This document shows positions 21,176-30,591 of a stretch of DNA of 64,000 bases, one piece after another (positions within the stretch are counted from its first letter, which is position 1; the number at the start of each line of letters is the position of its first letter). Source of the stretch: Serratia liquefaciens (GTDB taxonomy: Bacteria > Pseudomonadota > Gammaproteobacteria > Enterobacterales > Enterobacteriaceae); assembly GCF_027594825.1 (NCBI RefSeq), contig NZ_CP088930.1, forward strand, positions 1,364,001 through 1,428,000, written 5' to 3'. The notes beneath the pieces are model-generated. The model was not told where the DNA came from, searched no databases, and worked only from the letters and a program-made list of their open reading frames with translations. The translations under genes and the position numbers were made by a program.

Positions 21176-21666
21176 GATTTAGCGCCCTCGTTCTGCGGGG
21201 TGGCGTAGGCCGAAGCCGGTCCCTTATGGTTTTCTTTCATCGCGTCGGCCACTTCCGGCGGCGTGTATTTCTCATCGTGTTTCGCCAGCACTTCACGCGC
21301 ATTCACCACGTTGCCTTCGCCCAGCACGCCCTGCGCCACCACGCCCTGCCCCTCACGGAACAGATCCGGCAGAATACCGGTGTAAGTGACATCAATGGCA
21401 CCACGTGCATCATAAACTTTGAAGCTGACCTGCAGCGTTTTCTGATCGCGTTTTACCGAACCGGGCATCACCATGCCGCCGATGCGCAGGCGTTGGCCTA
21501 CCTCCGGTTTCTCATGATTCTCACCCTTGCCCTGCAGAATTTCGCTCGGGGTATAAAACAGATCGATGTTGGAGCGCAGCGCGTACAGCATCAGGGTCGC
21601 GGTCAGCGCAACGCCGATCAGCACTACAATTGCCAAATACAGGCGACTTTTACGACGTGGATTCAC
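21172..21666 (-). CDS. ccmE: Periplasmic heme chaperone CcmE
   Basis: CcmE binds heme covalently in the periplasm and hands it to CcmF. One N-terminal signal anchor (residues about 9-30) precedes an OB-fold domain. The heme-binding histidine is His130 in [10 protein letters not shown], with the axial ligand Tyr134 four residues on, exactly as in E. coli. Length is 164 residues. The C-terminal tail is charged and variable. Its gene overlaps both neighbours by four bases. Confidence 0.96.
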   Translation of the reverse strand: MNPRRKSRLYLAIVVLIGVALTATLMLYALRSNIDLFYTPSEILQGKGENHEKPEVGQRLRIGGMVMPGSVKRDQKTLQVSFKVYDARGAIDVTYTGILPDLFREGQGVVAQGVLGEGNVVNAREVLAKHDEKYTPPEVADAMKENHKGPASAYATPQNEGAKS

Positions 21667-21899
21667 AATGATTTCTCCCGCGGGTTAGCGGTTTTTTGTT
21701 TCGACTGCTGCGAATGACGAATACGTCGTTCGCGTGCCTGACGGCGACCAATCTCATCCAGCAGTTGGCGGCGCTGCCAGAAAGTGTGGGCCACCAGGCC
21801 CAGCAACGAGAGCAGGGTTACGGCTACCGCCAACCAGACGTAGAAGGCGTAGCCTCCCATGGCGAAAAACGCCTGCCAGGAAGTGAATGCTGCGTTCAT
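21663..21899 (-). CDS. ccmD: Heme exporter accessory protein CcmD
   Basis: CcmD is a small membrane protein that helps release holo-CcmE from the CcmABC complex. The 78 residues contain one membrane helix (about 16-37, [20 protein letters not shown]) and a long basic cytosolic tail. Sequence similarity within this family is low, so length, topology and position between ccmC and ccmE carry the assignment. It overlaps both neighbours by four bases. Confidence 0.92.
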   Translation of the reverse strand: MNAAFTSWQAFFAMGGYAFYVWLAVAVTLLSLLGLVAHTFWQRRQLLDEIGRRQARERRIRHSQQSKQKTANPREKSL

Positions 21900-22642
21900 G
21901 GTTGGCGCTCCTTATTGACCAGCCCAGCCACCCAGGGACGCTGGCGTTCCTGAGACAAAATCAGATTGCGCAAGCGCAGCAAGGTGAGAGTGATAAAGAA
22001 CAGCAGGTAGCCGAGGATCGCCCAACGCAGCGGGGTGCGCATGCTTGGCGCGATGCTCTGTTGCATATTGGTGGAACCCTGATGCAGCGTGTTCCACCAT
22101 TCGACCGAGAAGTGAATGATCGGGATGTTCACCACCCCGACCAGCACCAGAATGCCGGCGGCGCGGCCCGCCAGGCGACGGTCCTCAAAGGCGTTGTACA
22201 ACGCAATGATGCCAATATAAAGAAACAGCAACACCAGTTCAGACGTCAGGCGGGCGTCCCACACCCACCAGGTGCCCCACATCGGCTTACCCCAGGCGGA
22301 GCCGGTGACCAGCGCAATAAAGGTAAACACCGCGCCGACCGGTGCCATCGCCGCCACCAGGGTATCGGACATTTTCATCTGCCACACCAGGCCGATAAAC
22401 GCCGCTACCGCCATTGAGCCATAGATCCCCATCGACCACATCGCCGCCGGCACATGGATATACATGATGCGGAAGCTATCGCCCTGCTGGTAATCCTTGG
22501 GTGCGAAACCGAATCCCCAGACCCAGCCCAGCAATAGGCAAGCCGCTCCGGCCAGTCCCAGCCAGGGGATAAAGCGGCCACAGACGTGATACAGCCGTTC
22601 AGGCTGGGCAAACTGATGTAACCATTTCCACATTGTCGTCAT
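21896..22642 (-). CDS. ccmC: Heme exporter protein CcmC
   Basis: CcmC places heme on CcmE in the periplasm. It has six membrane helices, and the WWD motif reads GKPMWGTWWVWDARL between two histidines expected to ligate heme (HVPAAMWSMG and a later HQGSTNMQQS). ATG 22642 gives 248 residues; the ATG three codons inside gives 245, which matches E. coli. The gap to ccmB is unusually large for this operon (about 110 bp), with no hairpin that I can see. Confidence 0.95.
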   Translation of the reverse strand: MTTMWKWLHQFAQPERLYHVCGRFIPWLGLAGAACLLLGWVWGFGFAPKDYQQGDSFRIMYIHVPAAMWSMGIYGSMAVAAFIGLVWQMKMSDTLVAAMAPVGAVFTFIALVTGSAWGKPMWGTWWVWDARLTSELVLLFLYIGIIALYNAFEDRRLAGRAAGILVLVGVVNIPIIHFSVEWWNTLHQGSTNMQQSIAPSMRTPLRWAILGYLLFFITLTLLRLRNLILSQERQRPWVAGLVNKERQP

Positions 22643-22751
22643 TGCTCACGGTAAATTTATACGGTGGCCGCCCCGTTGACCGAGGCGACGAAAATTGCTT
22701 GTGCGGTGGAACACGCTCTTGGTGGCGTTAACCCGCGTTTCAATAAGTTAG

Positions 22752-23411
22752 CTAGTGCACGCTCACTCGCAGCGCCGCTGCAGTGGCGAAAGGTGCCAGA
22801 GTTATACTTCCCGCCAGCATCGCGCCCAGTATCGCCAGGTAACCGTCTATCGGCATGCCCATAGAGGCGGCGTCGATGGCGGCGGTGGAAAATATCAGCA
22901 CCGGGATATACAGCGGCAGCACCAGCAGGCTCAGCAGCACGCCCCCCTTGCGCAACCCGACGGTCAGCGCCACGCCGATAGCGCCAATCAGGCTCAGCGT
23001 CGGCGTACCCAGCAACAGCGTAAACGCCACCGCCAGCCAGGTATGGGTGTCCAACGACAGCAGTAGCGCCACCAGCGGCGACAGGATCAACAGGGGTAAG
23101 CCTGTTACCACCCAGTGAGCACACACTTTGCCTAACACCGTCATCGGCAGCGGCGTCGGCAATAACAACAGCTGTTCCAGCGAGCCATCGAGGAAATCAT
23201 CACGGAACAGACGCTCCAGCGACAGCAGCGCCGCCAGCAGCGCCGCCACCCAGATAATCCCCGGCGAAATGCGCGCCAGCAGTTGCGGCTCTGGCCCAAT
23301 CCCTAACGGAAACAGCGTGATAACGATCAGAAAGAACCACAGCGGATTAACGATTTCCGACCCTTTGCGAAAGGCAATCTTCAGCTCGCGCCGCAATACA
23401 GTCAAAAACAT
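22752..23411 (-). CDS. ccmB: Heme exporter permease CcmB
   Basis: CcmB is the six-helix permease that works with the ATPase CcmA; ATP hydrolysis by CcmAB releases holo-CcmE from CcmC. The N-terminus FLTVLRRELKIAFRKGSEIVNPLWFF is the conserved cytosolic entry, and the LPLYIPVLIFSTAA segment is well preserved. Length is 219 residues (E. coli 220). Its start overlaps the ccmA stop by one base. Confidence 0.95.
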   Translation of the reverse strand: MFLTVLRRELKIAFRKGSEIVNPLWFFLIVITLFPLGIGPEPQLLARISPGIIWVAALLAALLSLERLFRDDFLDGSLEQLLLLPTPLPMTVLGKVCAHWVVTGLPLLILSPLVALLLSLDTHTWLAVAFTLLLGTPTLSLIGAIGVALTVGLRKGGVLLSLLVLPLYIPVLIFSTAAIDAASMGMPIDGYLAILGAMLAGSITLAPFATAAALRVSVH

Positions 23412-24043
23412 TAAAGAGTCTCCGCGCGGTTTTCCGTCAGGCTGATTTTGCCTACCGCCTGCGTTGCGCCGGCCAAATCCTGATGCGTGGTCAACAATAC
23501 CATGCCGCCCTGCTGAGCATGTTGCTCAAAAAGGCTAATTAATTCAGCCACACCCTGCTTGTCTATTGCCGTCAGCGGCTCATCCAGGATCCACAGCGGG
23601 CTGTCGCTGAGCCACAACCGCGCCAACGCCACACGCCGCTGTTGACCGGCGGAAAGCTGCGCCACCGGTAAATCCTCATAACCCACCAGACCGACCTGCT
23701 CCAGCGCCTGCCAAATGGCCTGGCGATCGGGCGCACCGCGCACCGCCTGGTAAAACTGCAGGTTCTCAAAGGGCGTCAGCATGGTTTTAATCCCCGGCTG
23801 ATGCCCGAGGAATAACAAGTCCTGATAATAACGTTCGCGGTGGCGCAACGTATTTTGACCGTGCCAGCAAACTTCTCCGCCTTCCGGTCGCGCCAAGCCC
23901 GCCAGAATGCGTAGCAGGCTGGTTTTTCCCGCGCCGTTCGGCCCTTCCACCTGAATAATATCGCCCGGTTTTACCGTAAAGCTCAACGCGCTAAACAGGG
24001 TGCGTTCATCACGGACGCAACTCAGATTTTTAGCTTCCAGCAT
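23411..24043 (-). CDS. ccmA: Cytochrome c biogenesis ATP-binding protein CcmA
   Basis: CcmA is the ABC ATPase of the CcmAB(C) complex. Walker A is [11 protein letters not shown] (about residues 35-45), the signature is [15 protein letters not shown] and Walker B is [12 protein letters not shown]. Length is 210 residues. It is the first gene of ccmABCDEFGHI, all read leftward, so the operon promoter lies in the 250 bp shared with divergent yfdC. A likely start GATATGAGTTC-like region exists, but I cannot place the promoter firmly. Confidence 0.96.
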   Translation of the reverse strand: MLEAKNLSCVRDERTLFSALSFTVKPGDIIQVEGPNGAGKTSLLRILAGLARPEGGEVCWHGQNTLRHRERYYQDLLFLGHQPGIKTMLTPFENLQFYQAVRGAPDRQAIWQALEQVGLVGYEDLPVAQLSAGQQRRVALARLWLSDSPLWILDEPLTAIDKQGVAELISLFEQHAQQGGMVLLTTHQDLAGATQAVGKISLTENRAETL

Positions 24044-24294
24044 CGGGAGAACTCATATTTTTCTTTGGGATAGCGATCATAGCATAAGCCATCTGTGGCT
24101 CGTAGCCCGCAGCCGGTCACTCAACTACTCCAATAGGGGTAATATTGCGCCCCAGATCAAAAATGCGTAGAAAAACCCGGCAACGTTAAACTCTTGTTAC
24201 TTTTTTCTGCAATTTGCCACATCGCTTTCACAGCTTCCCTGAGCCAACTACGCTTAATCGTGACCCTGAAAGTCTTTGATGGAGATAACGGATA

Positions 24295-25224
24295 ATGAGC
24301 GATCGGCAGCGACACCCGGATGCAGAGCAGGAAAATAGCCTGCAGGTAGAAAGCAAAGAGCATGAACAGGGCAAAAGCGAAATTGAAGTAAAGGAAGAGA
24401 ATCTGCCCTCGCGCGCAGCAGCAGTGCATGAGCTGATCCGCATGGAGGGAGAAAAAGAGCTGGAGCGCGACTGGCTGGCACTGCTGTGGTCAGCGGTGGC
24501 CGCCGGGCTGTCGATGGGGGCCTCACTGATGGCAAAAGGCATTTTCCACGCCCGTTTGCCGGACGATCCCAGCCGCTTCTTTATCGAGAACATCGGCTAC
24601 ACCTTTGGCTTTATTATCGTGATCATGGCGCGCCAACAGCTGTTTACCGAAAATACCGTCACCGCCGTACTACCGATCATGCAAAAACCGACACCGAGCA
24701 ACTTCTTGCTTCTGTTTCGCCTGTGGGGCGTGGTGCTGCTGGGGAACCTGGTGGGGACCGGGCTGGCGTCACTGGCGTTTATTCACATGCCGATTTTCGA
24801 CGAGAACACCCGCAGCGCCTTCGTCAGCCTGTCGGAAGAGGTGATGAAAAACTCGCCGTCGGAGATGTTTGCCAACGGCATTCTGGCGGGCTGGATCATC
24901 GCCACCATGGTGTGGATGTTCCCTTCCGCCGGCGCCGCCAAGATTTGGGTGATTGTCTTGATGACCTACCTGGTGGCGATCTGCGATCTGACCCATATCG
25001 TCGTGGGATCGGTAGAGATCCTTTATCTGGTGTTTAACGGCGTCATTCCCTGGCAAGAGTTTATCTACCCGTTCGCCATTCCTACGCTGGCCGGCAACAT
25101 TATTGGCGGCACCTTTATCTTTGCCTTGATCAGCCATGCGCAGATCCGCAACGACATGAGCGACAAAAACAAGGCAGAGCGGCTGGCGGCGGAAAAACAA
25201 ACCGGCAAGGTGAAAAAACCGTGA
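24295..25224 (+). CDS. yfdC: Formate/nitrite transporter (FNT) family protein YfdC
   Basis: A six-helix inner-membrane channel of the FNT family, 309 residues, matching E. coli YfdC (310). YfdC's natural substrate is not established. The first 60 residues form a highly charged, glutamate- and lysine-rich cytosolic extension (ENSLQVESKEHEQGKSEIEV), absent from FocA and NirC. Membrane segments begin near residue 62. GATAATG-type start context with GGAG seven bases upstream supports ATG 24295. It lies between ccm and tRNA-Arg(CCU), as in E. coli. Confidence 0.92.
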   Translation: MSDRQRHPDAEQENSLQVESKEHEQGKSEIEVKEENLPSRAAAVHELIRMEGEKELERDWLALLWSAVAAGLSMGASLMAKGIFHARLPDDPSRFFIENIGYTFGFIIVIMARQQLFTENTVTAVLPIMQKPTPSNFLLLFRLWGVVLLGNLVGTGLASLAFIHMPIFDENTRSAFVSLSEEVMKNSPSEMFANGILAGWIIATMVWMFPSAGAAKIWVIVLMTYLVAICDLTHIVVGSVEILYLVFNGVIPWQEFIYPFAIPTLAGNIIGGTFIFALISHAQIRNDMSDKNKAERLAAEKQTGKVKKP

Positions 25225-25353
25225 TCGCGATCAGCGCAGCAGGCGAAAATCAGCACATATTGGCGAGGGAATGAGCAAACGCACCGCTAAGCGCTTATTC
25301 TGCGGGTAAAAAAAGGTATACTGCCCCGGCAGCCTAGGTTGCCGGCCCGCAGC

Positions 25354-25428
25354 GTCCCCGTAGTTAAACGGATATAACAAGCCCCTCCTAAGGGCTAGTT
25401 ACTGGTTCGATTCCAGTCGGGGACACCA
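25354..25428 (+). tRNA. argW: tRNA-Arg (CCU)
   Basis: A 75-nt cloverleaf with encoded CCA, acceptor GTCCCCG/CGGGGAC and anticodon loop CTCCTAA giving CCU. It corresponds to E. coli argW, which sits next to yfdC and serves as an attachment site for prophage CPS-53. No integrase follows here, and I found no second copy of the tRNA 3' end in the window. Confidence 0.95.
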
Positions 25429-25628
25429 TAAATTTATATACCCGCCTCTGCCGCCCCCACTAACCCGCGCCGTACGAAGCCTCAAATCCTGAGTGATTTA
25501 TCGAACTTCAAAATTGATCAAAAAAGTCCGTTTTATCAGAATGATACCCTCTAACGCCCAAATCTGGCACAACGTCGAATATTAAAGGTATAATCTCAGA
25601 TACTATTTGATCGATTTTAGAAACGAAC

Positions 25629-26168
25629 ATGACAAAGCTGACATTACAAGAGCAGATGCTCAAAGCGGGATTGGTAAGCAGTAAAAAGCTGGAAAAAGTA
25701 CAAAGAACCACGAAAAAGTCACGCGTTCAGGCTCGCGAGGCAAGAGAAGCCGTTGAAATCAACAAAAAGGCGCAAATAGAGCGCGATAAGCAGCTAAGTG
25801 AACAGCAAAAGCAGGCCGCTTTATCTAAAGAATATAAAGCTCAGGTAAAACAGCTGATTGAAATGAACAGGATCGTCATTTCAAATGGTGACATTAGCTA
25901 TAATTTCACGGACAACAATTTAATTAAAAATGTACGTGTAGATAAACTGACTCAAACTCAGTTAATTAATGGGCGTCTCGCCATTGCGCGCCTGGTTAGT
26001 GATAATAACCCTGATGGCGAATATGCCATTATCCCTGCGGTCGTGGCCAATAAAATTGCACAACGAGATGCGAGCTATATTGTACTGAGCGCTGAACTCA
26101 GCCAGGAAGCCAAAGACGAGGAAGATCCCTACGCCGACTTTGTCGTCCCTGATGATTTGATGTGGTAA
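25629..26168 (+). CDS. yaiL: DUF2058 family protein YaiL
   Basis: A 179-residue soluble protein resembling E. coli YaiL (DUF2058), described as nucleoprotein- or polynucleotide-associated. The N-terminal half (residues 1-85) is a very basic, Lys/Arg/Gln-rich helix or coiled coil likely to bind nucleic acid. The C-terminal half is a compact domain with ISNGDISYNFTDNNLIKNV and GEYAIIPAVVANKIAQRD, ending acidic (DEEDPYADFVVPDDLMW). In E. coli yaiL is elsewhere on the chromosome, so its place after argW is lineage-specific. It appears monocistronic. Confidence 0.88.
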   Translation: MTKLTLQEQMLKAGLVSSKKLEKVQRTTKKSRVQAREAREAVEINKKAQIERDKQLSEQQKQAALSKEYKAQVKQLIEMNRIVISNGDISYNFTDNNLIKNVRVDKLTQTQLINGRLAIARLVSDNNPDGEYAIIPAVVANKIAQRDASYIVLSAELSQEAKDEEDPYADFVVPDDLMW

Positions 26169-26414
26169 TCAGAACTTTAGGGCAACGGACTCTCCCCCTT
26201 GCCCTAACCTCAGAAATCCGTATTCCTGTCACACCACGTAAAAATCGCTTACTGCAAATCAGTGATAAGTACCCAGAGGTTAAAATATATTTTTATAACG
26301 CTTAAATCTGACAAATTAAACGGTCACGCCGCAGCATTAAAAAACTTAAAATCGTATTTTAGTTCCCTTCGTTAAAATGCTAATATTGGCAAATGATACG
26401 GATGGAGTAATAGT

Positions 26415-27344
26415 ATGTTCCCCAACAAAAAATATTCACGACGAGCAAACCCGCTGACCAGCTATCAATTCTCTCGTCTGCATACTTTTGAATGCGTCGC
26501 CCGTCATTTATCTTTTTCACTGGCGGCGGAAGAACTGTCCATTACTCCTAGCGCCGTAAGCCACAGAATTAACCTGCTGGAAAAAGAACTGGGGTTTCTT
26601 TTATTCCAACGATTCCACCGCAGAATTACGCTAACGCCGGATGGCGAGAGAATGCAATGGGCGTTAAATCATTCCTTCGATGCCCTGACGCAGGAAATCC
26701 TGGATATCAAAAACCGCGAGCTGACGGGCACCCTGACCCTTTATTCGCACCCCTCTCTGGTTCAGTGTTTGCTGATACCCCGCATCGGCGATTTTATTGC
26801 CCTGCATCCGACCATTCATCTAAACATTCTCACCGGGCAGGAAAATATCAACTTGGCCAATCGGGGCGTTGATTTAGCCATGTATTTTGGCCGTCCACCG
26901 TCGGATAAACAGCTGGACGAAATTTTTATGCGGGAGTCCATGGTCCCGATCTGCACGGAGAAATACGCCAAAACGCACAACCTCTACAACGCACCTGAAA
27001 ACCTGATGCACTGTACCCTGCTGCACGATCGCTACAACTCCGGTGAAGACGAGTGGCAGATCTGGTCACAACATTTTGATTTGGGCCTGGATACCGACGC
27101 CAAAAGCATGGAGTTTGACCGCTCTGACCTGGCCGTGTTGGCGGCAACTCAGCATCTTGGCGTGGCAATGGGGCGTCTCAATCTGGTGCAGGACTGGATC
27201 AAAAGCGGTGAACTGATTATCCCGTTTACCGACATGGTCCTGCCCTGCGAACACAGCTATTTTATGTCGACGCTCTCTGGGCGTCAGTGGCCAAAGATTA
27301 TCGCCTTCAAAGAATGGATGATGAAAATAACGCCTCTGGTCTGA
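26415..27344 (+). CDS. DsdC-like LysR-family transcriptional regulator
   Basis: A 309-residue LysR regulator. The N-terminal winged helix-turn-helix reads FSLAAEELSITPSAVSHRINLLEKELGF (in shorter pieces: AAEELSITPSAVSHRI). A periplasmic-binding-like effector domain follows, with LTGTLTLYSHPSLVQCLL and LHDRYNSGEDEW. It is strikingly like E. coli DsdC, the D-serine-responsive activator of dsdXA, over its whole length. However, no dsdX or dsdA adjoins it; the next genes are convergent. It could regulate a distant D-serine locus, the adjacent exporter, or something else. Confidence 0.85.
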   Translation: MFPNKKYSRRANPLTSYQFSRLHTFECVARHLSFSLAAEELSITPSAVSHRINLLEKELGFLLFQRFHRRITLTPDGERMQWALNHSFDALTQEILDIKNRELTGTLTLYSHPSLVQCLLIPRIGDFIALHPTIHLNILTGQENINLANRGVDLAMYFGRPPSDKQLDEIFMRESMVPICTEKYAKTHNLYNAPENLMHCTLLHDRYNSGEDEWQIWSQHFDLGLDTDAKSMEFDRSDLAVLAATQHLGVAMGRLNLVQDWIKSGELIIPFTDMVLPCEHSYFMSTLSGRQWPKIIAFKEWMMKITPLV

Positions 27345-27371
27345 CGGGCCAGGGGCAAAAAACCGGGGTGA

Positions 27372-27671
27372 TTACCATTTCTTCGGCGTGTACGAAAACT
27401 CCAGCGCGCAGCTGTACAATCGTCCGGATTTTGAATAATAAATATGCTTGCGGCTATTATCCCACACCACAGCATAGTTATTAGCAAAATTTATTATTTC
27501 GACCGGAGTTTGGTTAGCTAAGCGTCCCCGTTTGGTATTTTTCATCACAAAGAAATCACCATTATCGCTTAAGGTGATCAAAGGGTAACCCCAGGCATAC
27601 TTTGACACTTGTACGGTAATAATGAATTGGCTTTCACAGTTTATCTGATAGGTATGAATATCAACGTCCAT
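27372..27671 (-). CDS. Hypothetical protein (99 aa)
   Basis: I do not recognise this protein. It has no signal peptide or membrane segment and looks beta-rich, with alternating hydrophobic residues (SQFIITVQVSKYAWG, EIINFANNYAVVWDN). It begins 3 bp after the stop of the EamA transporter gene on the same strand and has no clear ribosome-binding site, so it may depend on translational coupling. Base composition is AT-rich relative to the window. It could be a spurious frame, but its amino-acid pattern resembles a real domain. Confidence 0.5.
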   Translation of the reverse strand: MDVDIHTYQINCESQFIITVQVSKYAWGYPLITLSDNGDFFVMKNTKRGRLANQTPVEIINFANNYAVVWDNSRKHIYYSKSGRLYSCALEFSYTPKKW

Positions 27672-27674
27672 AGT

Positions 27675-28598
27675 TTATATTTTTGGTGCAATCCTTCTGG
27701 TAAAATAAAACAAATATGAGCAGCTCACGACAATAAGCCCCAAAACGATCAGCACTGAACCCAATACGAATTCGATCTGCAGGGGTTCTCCCAAAATCAC
27801 CACGCCGGCCAGGATGCCAAAAATAGGCGTCATAAAAGTCAGGATACCCAGCGAAGACGCCTGGTAATGACGCAGCAGGGAGAACCAAATCAAGTAACTG
27901 ATAAATGAGACGATAACCGTTTGGAATACCAAACTGCTCCAGGCCACGGAACTCAGCGTGAAATGCACGTTCGGCATCGTCATCGCCAACAGGGATAGCA
28001 CAATGCAGGCGCCCGTCAGCTGGAACAGCAGGGTCTGCTTTGACGAGCAATTCGCCAGACCGGTAGTTCGAATGAGAATAGTAGAGCCGCCCCAGGATAA
28101 CCCCGCCAGCAGGCCATAAATATCGCCGCGCAGCTGATTCCTCCCCCCTGAACTCTCGCCCATGCCGGAGATAGCAAGTACAACGCCGCCGAAAGCGATG
28201 GCAATACCTGCCCATTGCACAGCCGACAAGCGCTCATGCCTGATGAGAAAATGCAGCCCTATGGCAGAAAAAAGGGGGGCCGTGTACAGAAAGACCGCCA
28301 TGTGCGAAGCGCTGGTATAGCGCAAGCCTTCAGAGACGAAAAAGAACTCCAGCGCGAACGACAACCCAACGCCGAAACCGGCTAACAGCGTGCGGGGATC
28401 TAATAAAAACTTCTCGCCTTTAAAACGCGCCAGGAGATAGACCGCCAAAGCGGCAATCCCTGATCTGATGGCGATCTGCAGTACGGCGGAAATATCCGGT
28501 TCGGCTGCCTTGATCGCCACCTGCTGCAGCCCCCATATAGCACATATCATCACCATGGCGGCGCCGGCTTTGCCGTCTATATTATTTCTGGCACTCAT
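27675..28598 (-). CDS. EamA/DMT-superfamily inner-membrane exporter
   Basis: A 307-residue protein with about ten membrane helices in two EamA repeats. The first repeat begins GAAMVMICAIWGLQQVAIK and the second begins near LRGDIYGLLAGLSWGGSTIL. Family members export amino acids or other metabolites; the substrate cannot be read from the sequence. The C-terminal end is LYF TRRIAP-like and basic. It is convergent with the DsdC-like regulator gene and ends 3 bp before the 99-residue ORF. Confidence 0.9.
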   Translation of the reverse strand: MSARNNIDGKAGAAMVMICAIWGLQQVAIKAAEPDISAVLQIAIRSGIAALAVYLLARFKGEKFLLDPRTLLAGFGVGLSFALEFFFVSEGLRYTSASHMAVFLYTAPLFSAIGLHFLIRHERLSAVQWAGIAIAFGGVVLAISGMGESSGGRNQLRGDIYGLLAGLSWGGSTILIRTTGLANCSSKQTLLFQLTGACIVLSLLAMTMPNVHFTLSSVAWSSLVFQTVIVSFISYLIWFSLLRHYQASSLGILTFMTPIFGILAGVVILGEPLQIEFVLGSVLIVLGLIVVSCSYLFYFTRRIAPKI

Positions 28599-28691
28599 CG
28601 AGCCTCCCGCAAACCACTGAGTTATAAATACACCCCGCCCTCACCGAAAATAATGAGGTGATAAAAATAATATCGAGGGGAAGAGGAAAAA

Positions 28692-28982
28692 CTATTCTTT
28701 ATAAATCAATATTTCCTGGTACATTTTAATCACCTCACTGTCGCTGTCAGTATCCCCGGTATATTCAGTTTGTTGCGCCACATGAATGACTTTCCACCCT
28801 CGCTTAGCTAAATCCGGAATAGTCATACGGCCGATACCGCGACAGTTAAACAAGGTGTCATCACTCAGTCGCATCTCACCGATACTGGCATAATCATAAG
28901 ATTTTGACTGACAAACATGCGATTCAGCCGCCATTACCGGCATTGAAAAAAGCCCGATTAACAGCATGAAATATCCTTTCAT
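28692..28982 (-). CDS. Small predicted periplasmic protein (96 aa)
   Basis: I do not recognise a named family. The start at ATG 28982 has GGAGG seven bases upstream; the open frame extends further but without this signal. The first 18 residues form a clear Sec signal peptide (MKGYFMLLIGLFSMPVMAA). The mature protein has two cysteines (ESHVCQS and LFNCRGIG) that may pair, and the motif MTIPDLAKRGWKVIHV. It is probably exported to the periplasm. It stands alone between the EamA exporter and the porin. Confidence 0.7.
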   Translation of the reverse strand: MKGYFMLLIGLFSMPVMAAESHVCQSKSYDYASIGEMRLSDDTLFNCRGIGRMTIPDLAKRGWKVIHVAQQTEYTGDTDSDSEVIKMYQEILIYKE

Positions 28983-29012
28983 AATAACCTCCACAACCCT
29001 TATCAATTTCAT

Positions 29013-29403
29013 CTGACTTGTAAATCATCCGTGTTAAATCACGAGACAGAAAATCCATTTAAATATATTTCGTTACCATGAAATTACACGGCATATGCCA
29101 TTCTCTGACAAGTGATAAATATAGAGCTTTGTGTTAGATGAATTCATCTGAAGGTTGACGTCGCCCTCCCCCTCTCAAGTGGGCACTTTTCGCACGATCC
29201 GCCACTCCTGTCGCAACGAGTCGATTAAAAACAAACCAAATAATTAGCAAGAAAAGTAACTTTTTGTGACGCACATTGTGTTACATATGCGTTCCGCTTT
29301 ACTCACGCCAAAAAACAATGAAAACGCTCAGAAATCATCCTGAGCAATTCACTGATGCCAAAGGGTTTCGGTGAGATTGGCAATCCACAAACAGGGATAA
29401 AAA
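29013..29403. other. Intergenic region before the porin gene (391 bp)
   Basis: AT-rich sequence with no convincing gene. A half-site TGTGACGCACA lies near 29265, but the second half needed for a CRP site is missing. It must hold the porin promoter; I cannot place it. Confidence 0.35.
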
Positions 29404-30555
29404 ATGACACACAAATTGCGCGCATTAACTCAGGCTGTTGCTCTGGGACTGGTCGTTGGCAGTGCTTCTTTCGCTGCCCAGGCTGAAATCACTTTGTTGA
29501 AGCAGGATCCGCAGGCCGGCGATCCGTTGAGCCGTCTTAACTTTACCGTTGGTGGCAGCATCCGCCCACAGTTCAACAACATGACCGGCGATGGCGATAA
29601 AGGATCTTACAAACGTAACGGTTTCGACGGCGGCACCCGCTTCCGCTTTGCCGCCGATTACTACCTGTTCGATGACATTAGCTGGATCAGCTATTACGAG
29701 CTGGGGGTCAATATTCCCGCGCTGTTCAACTGGGATAACCACTACGCCGACGGCGCCAACGACACCAGCCGCCGTATGCTGTACACCGGCCTGAAAAGCA
29801 AAACCTGGGGGCAACTGACCTTCGGCCAGCAAAACAGCATTTACTACGACGTGGTCGGTGCCAAAACCGATATCTGGGACTACGACATGTTGGCCCAGGC
29901 ACCCGGCAACGGCATCAACGGCGACTACGACGGCTCTTACCGTTCGCGCAAGATGCTGAAGTACAAAAACAGCTTCGGCGATGCCGATGTGTATGCCTCT
30001 TACCTGTTCAGCGATGGCGAATATTTGCCGGGCAACGGTCTGCGCTACAAGCGTCAGGGTGGCGGCTCACTGGGCGTGGACTACCACCTGACACCGGACC
30101 TGACCTGGGGTACCGCGTGGAACTATACCCGCGCCGAGATGCGTAATCCTTCCACCAGCGGCTCGAAAAATTACGATCAGAACATCGTCGGTACGGCGAT
30201 CAGCTGGAAGCCGGACAACTGGACCCTGACCTTTGGCGGTGGCTGGTACAACAACTTCCTGACCACCAAAAAAGCCAACGTTAACGACTACTTCGCCGGC
30301 GATGCCTGGGGGATTGAATATCTGGCGGGTTATACCGTACCGGTAGGCCAATATGCGGTGAAATCCGTGATGCCGTACTTTATGGGCGACCGTCTTGAGT
30401 ACGTAACCGGCCGCAACTATCAGCGTATCGATAACGGTCTTGGCGTGACGGTACAGTTTGATTACGGTTTCCGTGTGGACGTGGAACACGTACTGACGTC
30501 CAGCACCGACAACCTCGGCGATATGACGCTGGTGCGTTTGCGCTACGATTTCTGA
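29404..30555 (+). CDS. Gram-negative porin
   Basis: An outer-membrane beta-barrel protein of 383 residues. A Sec signal peptide ends at AAQA (about residue 27). The mature part has alternating amphipathic strands typical of general porins (YYELGVNIPALF, LKSKTWGQLTFGQQNS) and ends with the aromatic LRYDF needed for barrel assembly. The motif WGQLTFGQQN marks the strand after loop 3 in classical porins. It differs clearly from OmpC/OmpF in detail, so substrate preference is unknown. It is monocistronic, with AGGGAT upstream of the ATG. Downstream lies the duplicated terminator and 128-bp repeat. Confidence 0.88.
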   Translation: MTHKLRALTQAVALGLVVGSASFAAQAEITLLKQDPQAGDPLSRLNFTVGGSIRPQFNNMTGDGDKGSYKRNGFDGGTRFRFAADYYLFDDISWISYYELGVNIPALFNWDNHYADGANDTSRRMLYTGLKSKTWGQLTFGQQNSIYYDVVGAKTDIWDYDMLAQAPGNGINGDYDGSYRSRKMLKYKNSFGDADVYASYLFSDGEYLPGNGLRYKRQGGGSLGVDYHLTPDLTWGTAWNYTRAEMRNPSTSGSKNYDQNIVGTAISWKPDNWTLTFGGGWYNNFLTTKKANVNDYFAGDAWGIEYLAGYTVPVGQYAVKSVMPYFMGDRLEYVTGRNYQRIDNGLGVTVQFDYGFRVDVEHVLTSSTDNLGDMTLVRLRYDF

Positions 30556-30572
30556 TTGTCACCGACGTAAAA

Positions 30573-30591
30573 AAGGCCGCATACGCGGCCT
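30573..30591. repeat. Duplicated terminator hairpin, left copy (repeat A)
   Basis: AAGGCCGCATACGCGGCCT, identical to 30720-30738. The stem is GGCCGC/GCGGCC. The preceding A-run makes it a working terminator only for minus-strand transcripts from mltB; the T-run needed for the porin transcript is missing here. Confidence 0.92.

Noticed and set aside
25429..25628. Integrase or attachment repeat after tRNA-Arg(CCU)
   Set aside because: No integrase-like frame and no second copy of the tRNA 3' end found in the window.
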